Source: Sphingobacteriales bacterium (GTDB taxonomy: Bacteria > Bacteroidota > Bacteroidia > Chitinophagales > Chitinophagaceae). Taken from it: DNA of 13,238 nt. The stretch lies in the NCBI GenBank assembly GCA_023251215.1, contig JAHEZF010000024.1:1-13238 (forward strand), given 5' to 3'. This document shows, in pieces, positions 1-6,844 of this stretch. Made by a program: the position numbers and the translations under genes. Every line of letters starts with the position of its first letter. Position 1 is the stretch's first letter. Under the pieces are notes generated by a model. It saw only the letters and a program-made list of their open reading frames with translations. It searched no databases and was not told the DNA's origin.

Positions 1-2148
1 AGTAAATTAAAACCCGGCGATAAGGACTTGATCCGTACAGCCTTTCAAATGTCGGCCGAAGCCCATAAGACCATGCGTCGCAAAAGTGGCGAACCGTATG
101 TTTTACATCCATTGGCTGTTGCAAAAATTTGTGTTGAGGAAATAGGACTCGGCGTACGTTCCACCATCTGTTCATTATTACACGACACAGTGGAAGACAC
201 AGACATTTCACTGGAAGATGTGGAAAGAGAATTTGGAAACGAGATTGCCCGCATCGTTGACGGGCTGACCAAAATTTCTAATGTTATTGATGTTAATGCA
301 TCAAAACAGGCGGAGAATTTTAAAAAAATACTTCTTACATTAACGGATGATCCCCGTGTCATCCTGATCAAGCTGGCAGACCGCTTACACAACATGCGGA
401 CCCTTGACAGTATGAAACGGGAAAATCAATTAAAGATTTCTTCAGAAACCGTGTATGTATATGCTCCTTTGGCCCACCGCATGGGCCTGTATATCATCAA
501 AACGGAAATGGAAGACCTGGCCATGAAATACATGGAACCCGATATCTATAAAGAGATTGCCCAAAAATTAGCTGAAACAAAAAAAGATCGCACCCGGTAC
601 ATCAATGAATTTGTTAAGCCCATTAAAGACAAACTCGATAAAGGAGATTTCGATGCTGAGATTTTTGGTCGTCCTAAAAGCATTCATTCGATCTGGAACA
701 AGATGAAAAAGAAAGGCGTTGCTTTTGAAGAAGTGTATGACCTGTTTGCTATCCGTGTTATTCTTGATTCGCCGCCGGAAAAGGAAAAAGAGGACTGCTG
801 GAAAATATATTCCATGATCACTGATGAATATTCACCATCACCTGAACGGCTGAGAGACTGGCTGAGTAATCCCAAATCAAATGGCTATGAAGCTTTGCAT
901 ACTACAGTAATGGGTCCCGAAGGCCGCTGGGTGGAAGTGCAGATACGTAGCCGTCGTATGAATGAAATTGCTGAAAAAGGTTTGGCAGCTCACTGGAAAT
1001 ACAAAGAAGATGCAGCCGATGAGAACCGCTTCGATAAATGGTTTCAGCAGATACGTGATGTAATCAGCAGCCAGGAAACCGACAGCATTGATTTTTTACA
1101 GGATTTTAAAACCAGTTTCCTGGCCGAAGAAATTTATGTGTACACTCCCAAGGGTGATGTAAAGATGTTACCCGTGGGTTCTACAGCATTGGATTTTGCT
1201 TTTGCCATTCACAGCGCCATCGGTATAAAAACCATTGGCGCCAAGGTAAATCATAAATTAGTTCCCATCAGCCATAAGCTGCGTAGCGGCGACCAGGTGG
1301 AAATCATTACAAGCAACAAACAAAAACCCTCTGAAGACTGGCTGGGCTTTGTGGTAACATCCAAAGCAAAGGGAAGGATAAGAGATGCACTGAAAGAGGA
1401 AAAAAGAAAAGTGGCCGATGAAGGAAAATATACTTTGCAGCGAAAACTGGAAAGTATCGGGGCTGCCCTCACACAACACAATATTGACGAACTGGTGCAA
1501 TGGTATAAGCTCACCTCCAACCTGGAACTTTTTTACGGAATCGCTGTCAGGAATATTGATCTGAAGGATCTGAAGGAATTTAAAGTTACCGGCGATAAGA
1601 TAGAAGCACCCAAACCAGTAAAAGTTCAACAGGACATCAAAACGGATTTGATTCCGCATCAGCAGGCAGTTGCACGAAAGGATACAGAACTGATCATATT
1701 TGGCGAAAGCAGTGACAGGATCGTTTACCATTTAGCCAATTGTTGTAAACCCATTCCCGGCGATGATGTATTTGGTTTCATTACTACTGGTAAAGGATTG
1801 ACGATACATCGCACTAACTGTCCGAACGCCGCCAAATTATTAGCTAACTACGGTCACAGGGTTGTAAAAACCAAGTGGGCCAAGAACAAAGAAATTTCTT
1901 TTCTTACCGGTATCAAGATCGTAGGCATGGATGATGTTGGTGTGGTGAATAAGATCACCAACCTGATTTCAGGCGAACTGAAAATTAATATTGCTGCACT
2001 GACCATTGAAGCCAAGGAAGGATTGTTTCAGGGCAATATCCGTTTGTATGTGCATGACCGGGAAGAATTAGATACCCTGGTACAAACTCTTAAAGACCTG
2101 CCTGGCATTGAGTCGGTAGAAAGATATGATACGGAAGATATTCCCTGA
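1..2148 (+). CDS. rel: Bifunctional (p)ppGpp synthetase/hydrolase, Rel/SpoT family (5' partial)
   Basis: Makes the alarmone (p)ppGpp from GDP/GTP and ATP and also hydrolyses it; cytoplasmic and ribosome-linked. The frame is open from base 1, so the gene begins upstream; the TTG at 28 is internal. Counting from the first codon, the HD hydrolase domain has H36, H61-D62, E65-D66, D127 and N131, the metal and catalytic set of active hydrolases. The synthetase domain begins near 223 (GRPKSIHSIW) and has D247, Y296 (SNGYEALH) and E312 (VEVQIRS), so both activities look intact. A TGS domain follows at about 377-437, then the Cys-rich NCCKPIPGDD segment near 580 and a C-terminal ACT domain at about 637-715. 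The family is usually 730-750 residues, so only about 20-35 are missing. The domain calls are by motif recognition. Next comes a 221-bp spacer and then susC; no strong terminator is visible apart from the palindrome at 2217. Confidence 0.96.
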   Translation, partial: SKLKPGDKDLIRTAFQMSAEAHKTMRRKSGEPYVLHPLAVAKICVEEIGLGVRSTICSLLHDTVEDTDISLEDVEREFGNEIARIVDGLTKISNVIDVNASKQAENFKKILLTLTDDPRVILIKLADRLHNMRTLDSMKRENQLKISSETVYVYAPLAHRMGLYIIKTEMEDLAMKYMEPDIYKEIAQKLAETKKDRTRYINEFVKPIKDKLDKGDFDAEIFGRPKSIHSIWNKMKKKGVAFEEVYDLFAIRVILDSPPEKEKEDCWKIYSMITDEYSPSPERLRDWLSNPKSNGYEALHTTVMGPEGRWVEVQIRSRRMNEIAEKGLAAHWKYKEDAADENRFDKWFQQIRDVISSQETDSIDFLQDFKTSFLAEEIYVYTPKGDVKMLPVGSTALDFAFAIHSAIGIKTIGAKVNHKLVPISHKLRSGDQVEIITSNKQKPSEDWLGFVVTSKAKGRIRDALKEEKRKVADEGKYTLQRKLESIGAALTQHNIDELVQWYKLTSNLELFYGIAVRNIDLKDLKEFKVTGDKIEAPKPVKVQQDIKTDLIPHQQAVARKDTELIIFGESSDRIVYHLANCCKPIPGDDVFGFITTGKGLTIHRTNCPNAAKLLANYGHRVVKTKWAKNKEISFLTGIKIVGMDDVGVVNKITNLISGELKINIAALTIEAKEGLFQGNIRLYVHDREELDTLVQTLKDLPGIESVERYDTEDIP

Positions 2149-2216
2149 TGCAGCATGAATACACACTCCGTTGTCCATAAACTGTGAGGAAAAAAGATTC
2201 TGGCAAATAAAAAAAT

Positions 2217-2230
2217 ATCTACCGGTAGAT
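2217..2230. promoter_or_regulatory. Perfect 14-bp palindrome in the rel-susC spacer
   Basis: The sequence ATCTACCGGTAGAT is perfectly self-complementary, with an A-rich run on the left and TTTT on the right that extend the symmetry after one mismatch. It lies 69 bp after the rel stop and 139 bp before the susC start. It could be an operator for a dimeric regulator, or a weak bidirectional terminator, since the flanking A and T runs would pair around a short stem. The rest of the 2149-2369 spacer is AT-rich, and I found no good match to the Bacteroidota promoter consensus (TTTG, about 19 bp, TAnnTTTG). Function is inferred only from symmetry and position. Confidence 0.4.
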
Positions 2231-2369
2231 TTTTAATAACAAAAACATTTTTAACTTACCAGCTTCTTTGCCGAATTCCATTTTCTTAAAGCCACCCACT
2301 TTGTTTTTTGCAGATAATTGTAATTGATGATAAAAAGTTTTGTAAACGCTAACAATAAAACGATACATC

Positions 2370-5327
2370 ATGAAATCAAAATCCGGTAAAATCTTAACAC
2401 TGCTGCTGGCACTTATGTTGCCGGCATGGCTGCTGGCCCAAACTGCTATCAATGGTAAGGTAACAGAAGCCGGGTCAAACAATCCTTTGCAGGGAGCTAC
2501 TGTTTCTGTGAAAGGAACAACCAACAATACTCTAACTGATGCCGATGGAAAATTTTCCATTCCAGTAAGCAGTTCAAATGCAAAACTGGTAATCAGTTTT
2601 GTTGGGTATGTATCACAGACAGTAAATGCAACTAACAATGTAGTCATCAGCCTTACTCTGGATAATACTAAAATGAGTGAGGTTGTGGTAACAGGTCTGG
2701 CCAGCTCTTTGAAGAGAGCTAACCTTGCCAATTCGGTGGCTTCTATTTCAGCCAGGGATCTGGTAGGAACTACCGTGCAATCAACAGTGGATGGCGCCTT
2801 GTATGGAAAATTTACAGGGGCTAATATTTCTGCTAATTCCGGGGCGCCCGGTGGTGGAATTTCTATAAAACTTCGTGGCATTACTTCACTGGTGGCTAAC
2901 TCCCAGCCATTATTTATTGTAGATGGAGTGTATTATGATAACTCTTCTATTCCTGCAGGATTGAACACTATTTCAAAAGCAGCAGGACAGGGGAGTAATT
3001 CCAATCAGGATAATCCTTCCAACCGGATCGCCGACCTGGACCCACAGGATATTGACCGCATTGAAATTTTGAAAGGCGCTTCCGCTGCAGCTATTTATGG
3101 ATCAAGAGCTGCCGGAGGTGTGGTGATCATTACAACGAAGAAAGGAAAAGGAGGCAGTCCCAAAATAGAGTTTTCCCATTCGATAGGAATACAGATGCAA
3201 TTGCGTAAGCTGGGGCAACGCCAGTGGGATGATGCAAAAGTGCAGGCTTCTTTTGGTGCTTCAGGATTTGCCATTTACCAGGCAAATGGCAAAAAAATAT
3301 ATGATTACGAAAAAGAACTGTATGGTAATAAAGGTTTAATGAATAACACAAGGATCAGTGTGAGCGGCGGTAATGATAAAACAACCTACTATGCCGGCTT
3401 TACCCGTAAAGATGATGAAGGCATTGTAAAGAGAACGGGATATGCAAAATCTTCATTCCGGCTTAACCTGACACAAAAAGTTTTCAAATTTCTTGACGTG
3501 GCCCTGAATGCCAATTATATTGAATCAGAAGCTGACCGTGGATATTTTAATAATGACAATACCAGTACTACGCTGGGTATTTCATTTGTATCTACGCCCT
3601 CATGGGCTAATCTTTTTCCTGATGCTAACGGCAACTACCCCAATAATCAATTTGCACCTTCCAATTTTCTTCAAACCCGTGACCTGATCACCAATAAAGA
3701 AAAGATCAACCGCACATTAATGGGGGGAAATGCCACCTGGAAAGTTTTCAAAAACGCAAAGAATGAATTAAAAATTATTGCCCGGGGCGGTATTGACCAT
3801 TATACCCTCAATACCATTGCCCTCTTCCCGCAGGAACTGCAATTTGAAAAGGGCGGCAATGGCACCAACGGAGCATCTATTTACGGAACAACTATAACCC
3901 GCAACAGCAATTACAGTTTCTTTGCTGTACATGAGTTTGCAGCAAATGAAAAAATGAGTTTCCGAACTCAGGCGGGCCTTACAGAAGAAAACATAAACAT
4001 AAATAATGTACTCAACACCGCTACGCAATTGATCGGTACTCAAACCAATTTAAACCAGGCTGGATCCATACAGGTGGATCAGGCCAAAGCATTGCAACGT
4101 GACCGGGGTTTCTTTGTACAGGAAGAGTTCAATTATAATGATATTGCCATATTAACGCTTGGTTTACGTGGAGATAAATCCTCACGGAACGGAGATGCCA
4201 ATAAATTATATTACTATCCCAAAGCATCCGGCGCCTTCAATATTCATGAATTACCATTATGGCATTTTGATAAGATTAGCCAGCTAAAAATAAGAGCCGC
4301 TTATGGCCAGTCAGGTAATTTTGCACCTTTTGGCGCTATCTATACTCCGCTTGTTCCTGCTGTTTTTAATGGAACTACCGGTTCTGTTATCGGGCTTGTA
4401 CAGGGAAATGAAAAATTGAGTCCGGAAACTCAAAGAGAACTGGAAATGGGATTTGACCTTGGTATTCTTAAAAACAGGTTTTCTGCAGAATTTACTTATT
4501 ACCGTAAAAAAGTGGAAGACCTTCTTTTGAATGTACAAATTCCTTCTTCTTCCGGTTTTACAACTGCATGGAAAAATGTAGCCACGATTCACAATAACGG
4601 ATTTGATATAGGATTGAATGCAGTTCCCATCAGCAATACTGATTGGAAATGGACATCACAGATCAATTTCTGGAAAAACAAAGCTGAAGTGGTAGAGCTA
4701 AAAGTGCCTGCCTTTAATACAGGTGCGTTTGGCGCCACACTCGGCACTTACCGGATTCAAAAAGGAAAGAGCCCGACACAGATTGTAGGTATTGCAGGTC
4801 CCGGCGACAAAGTGGATCCATCATCTGGCCTCGGAGTTTTTGGAGATGCAGAACCTGATTTTCAAATGTCATTTGTTGAGAATTTAAAATATAAAAGATG
4901 GGAATTTTCAGTATTGATGCATTGGAAACAAGGGGGCGAGAATATTAACCTTTCTACTTTGCTGTCTGATATTTTCGGAACATCGCCTGATTTCGATAAA
5001 AAGTCATTGGATCCTGCCGGAGCAACGGCTAATGGTACTTTCCGGCTTAATGCACTCGGAACTACTGCCAAACCGTGGGTGGAAGATGCAGGTTATTTCA
5101 GGGTAAGGGAAATAGGCTTAAGCTATCACCTGCCCAAAGAATGGTTTAAAAATAAAGCGGAAGTGAAAATAGGTTTCTCAGGCCGTAACCTGATCAACAA
5201 ATTCAAGTACAACAGTTACGATCCTGAAGTGAGCAACTTTGGCGCCAATGCAATTTCAAGCAATGTGGAAGTAACACCCTTCCCCTCTGCCAAAAGTTAC
5301 AACTTTGACATCACCGTTAATTTTTAA
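2370..5327 (+). CDS. SusC/RagA-family TonB-linked outer-membrane transporter
   Basis: Outer-membrane beta-barrel that imports a substrate captured by its SusD partner, powered by TonB-ExbBD. The ATG at 2370 gives a clear signal peptide (residues 1-23, Lys-rich start, hydrophobic core, LLAQ cleavage region). Then come a carboxypeptidase-regulatory-like beta-sandwich domain (about 26-100, GATVSVKGT and LVISFVGY wording), a TonB-box-like SEVVVTG at 103-109, and a plug domain (about 115-260) with LRGITSL, PLFIVDGVYYDN and EILKGASAAAIYGSRAAGG. The remainder is barrel, ending in the typical aromatic C-terminus (DITVNF). At 985 residues it is near the short end for SusC proteins. No STN signalling domain precedes the sandwich domain, and no sigma/anti-sigma pair is nearby, so trans-envelope regulation is not suggested. 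susD follows after 30 bp. The substrate cannot be told: there is no glycosidase, sulfatase or peptidase next to the pair. Confidence 0.95.
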   Translation: MKSKSGKILTLLLALMLPAWLLAQTAINGKVTEAGSNNPLQGATVSVKGTTNNTLTDADGKFSIPVSSSNAKLVISFVGYVSQTVNATNNVVISLTLDNTKMSEVVVTGLASSLKRANLANSVASISARDLVGTTVQSTVDGALYGKFTGANISANSGAPGGGISIKLRGITSLVANSQPLFIVDGVYYDNSSIPAGLNTISKAAGQGSNSNQDNPSNRIADLDPQDIDRIEILKGASAAAIYGSRAAGGVVIITTKKGKGGSPKIEFSHSIGIQMQLRKLGQRQWDDAKVQASFGASGFAIYQANGKKIYDYEKELYGNKGLMNNTRISVSGGNDKTTYYAGFTRKDDEGIVKRTGYAKSSFRLNLTQKVFKFLDVALNANYIESEADRGYFNNDNTSTTLGISFVSTPSWANLFPDANGNYPNNQFAPSNFLQTRDLITNKEKINRTLMGGNATWKVFKNAKNELKIIARGGIDHYTLNTIALFPQELQFEKGGNGTNGASIYGTTITRNSNYSFFAVHEFAANEKMSFRTQAGLTEENININNVLNTATQLIGTQTNLNQAGSIQVDQAKALQRDRGFFVQEEFNYNDIAILTLGLRGDKSSRNGDANKLYYYPKASGAFNIHELPLWHFDKISQLKIRAAYGQSGNFAPFGAIYTPLVPAVFNGTTGSVIGLVQGNEKLSPETQRELEMGFDLGILKNRFSAEFTYYRKKVEDLLLNVQIPSSSGFTTAWKNVATIHNNGFDIGLNAVPISNTDWKWTSQINFWKNKAEVVELKVPAFNTGAFGATLGTYRIQKGKSPTQIVGIAGPGDKVDPSSGLGVFGDAEPDFQMSFVENLKYKRWEFSVLMHWKQGGENINLSTLLSDIFGTSPDFDKKSLDPAGATANGTFRLNALGTTAKPWVEDAGYFRVREIGLSYHLPKEWFKNKAEVKIGFSGRNLINKFKYNSYDPEVSNFGANAISSNVEVTPFPSAKSYNFDITVNF

Positions 5328-5357
5328 GCGAGCATAAAACATTCTTCATCTGATAAA

Positions 5358-6695
5358 ATGAAATATATGAAACACAAATATCAAACTATAAAAAAGATAG
5401 CAGTCATCACAACGATGCCGTTAGTTTTACTGTGGTCATCCTGCAAAGTGGAGCCTATAAAAGATCCGAATAACCCGGGGCTGGGTCCCATTTCAAGTAA
5501 TCCAACGTTAGGCGAAATTCAAAACCTGGTAACCGGCACCGAATCTGCCATGCGGGATGCTATGGCTTTCTATTGGGATGATGTGGGAGTGATTGGCCGT
5601 GAGTTTTACCGATTCTCAACTTCTGACCCGCGGTTCACATCAGACTTGCTGGGAAAAGGAACTGCAACGCTGGATAATAATACTTTTTATACTACCAATC
5701 CTTTTTCGGCCAGATACCGGGTGGTAAAAAATACCAATATTCTGTTAAGCGGTTTAACCAATACTTCTGCCAGCATAACTGCAGCACAAAAAACAGTGGG
5801 TAAAGCCTATGCAACTACCATCCAGGCGCATGAGCTGCTGATGGTATTGAACCTTCAGTATGATAATGGCATTCGTGTAGATGTTGCTAATCCCGATGCA
5901 TTGGGCCCGTTTCTTTCAAGGGCGCAATCACTGGATGCTATTCTTGGCTTATTGAATAGTGCCTATACCGATCTTAATGCTAATGCTGCAACAGGTTTTC
6001 CGTTTAATGCTACGCTGTTTGGAAACACTGCAGGAGATTTTGCCAAATTCAACCGTGCACTGGCCGCAAGAGTATATATCTATAAAAGCGACTGGAGCTC
6101 GGCGCTTACCGCATTGGCCAATTCATTCTTTAATATCAACGGTAGCCTGACCAACGGTGCCTATTATACTTATTCTGCTGCGGGTGGCGACCAGCTTAAC
6201 CCGATGTTCTTTCCGCCAAACAACAGCGGTGAAACAAGGGTGGCTCAACCTTTATTCATTTCACAGGCAGAGGCTGGCGATACCCGCTTGGGTAAGACTC
6301 CTATACGGACATCTTCCACAACCCAGGATGGATTGACCAGTAACTATGATTTTTTTGTTTACAGCAGCAATACCGCCAGCATACCCATCATCCGCAATGA
6401 AGAATTATTATTGATCTATGCTGAAGCCAATGCCCAGTTGGGAGGCGGCGCTAATTTAACTAACGCTGTAACTGCATTAAACAAGATCCGCAATGCCGCT
6501 GGTCTCCCCAATTACAGTGGCGCAGTAACACAACCTGCATTGATAACTGAAATGCTGAAGCAAAGAAGGTATTCATTGTATGGTGAAGGACACCGTTGGA
6601 TTGATATGCGCAGGTACAACCTGCTGAATACTTTGCCGATTGACCGTGCAGGTGATGATGTGTGGGTACAATTCCCCAGACCGGCAAATGAATAA
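5358..6695 (+). CDS. SusD/RagB-family surface lipoprotein
   Basis: Ligand-binding lipoprotein that sits as a lid on the SusC barrel and captures the nutrient. The start at 5358 gives a basic N-terminus, a hydrophobic segment and a lipid-attachment cysteine at residue 29 (LLWSSC), a relaxed lipobox. A second ATG three codons later would also work. The C-terminal half carries the family signatures: IIRNEELLLIYAEANAQ, a TPR-like helical part (NAVTALNKIRNAAGLP), and QRRYSLYGEGHRWIDMRR. The protein ends in the usual FPRPANE-type tail. At 445 residues it is somewhat shorter than many SusD proteins (about 480-550) but complete at both ends. It is 30 bp behind susC with no promoter or terminator between, so they are surely co-transcribed, and a strong terminator follows. 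Confidence 0.94.
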   Translation: MKYMKHKYQTIKKIAVITTMPLVLLWSSCKVEPIKDPNNPGLGPISSNPTLGEIQNLVTGTESAMRDAMAFYWDDVGVIGREFYRFSTSDPRFTSDLLGKGTATLDNNTFYTTNPFSARYRVVKNTNILLSGLTNTSASITAAQKTVGKAYATTIQAHELLMVLNLQYDNGIRVDVANPDALGPFLSRAQSLDAILGLLNSAYTDLNANAATGFPFNATLFGNTAGDFAKFNRALAARVYIYKSDWSSALTALANSFFNINGSLTNGAYYTYSAAGGDQLNPMFFPPNNSGETRVAQPLFISQAEAGDTRLGKTPIRTSSTTQDGLTSNYDFFVYSSNTASIPIIRNEELLLIYAEANAQLGGGANLTNAVTALNKIRNAAGLPNYSGAVTQPALITEMLKQRRYSLYGEGHRWIDMRRYNLLNTLPIDRAGDDVWVQFPRPANE

Positions 6696-6717
6696 AAATT
6701 TGTAAACCATTTTAAAG

Positions 6718-6744
6718 AACCTCTCCTTAGCGGGGAGGTTTTTT
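6718..6744 (+). terminator. Rho-independent terminator after susD
   Basis: Arms AACCTCTCC (6718-6726) and GGGGAGGTT (6732-6740) pair over nine positions with one G-U pair around the loop TTAGC. The 3' arm runs straight into a T tract (6739-6744, then G and TTT). It begins 23 bp after the susD stop and closes the susCD unit. A weaker 6-bp hairpin (ATCCTG, six-base loop, CAGGAT; 6767-6784) lies further downstream. Confidence 0.87.
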
Positions 6745-6844
6745 GTTTAGAATCAATGATCCGGTTATCCTGAATGAGCAGGATTTTGCTTAACTTGTCT
6801 CGCTGTTTTCATTGTGATTTTTCAAGAAACAACTACACCCTGTT

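Noticed and set aside
2219..2881. Long minus-strand open frame overlapping the start of susC, including a coding-like MEFGKEAGK stretch in the spacer
   Set aside because: Most of it is antisense to the clear susC signal peptide and plug region. The short non-overlapping part at 2219-2369 could be a gene remnant, but I recognise no family in it.
6767..6784. Hairpin ATCCTG-AATGAG-CAGGAT as a second terminator after susD
   Set aside because: It has only six base pairs and a three-base T run, and the strong terminator at 6718-6744 already closes the operon.
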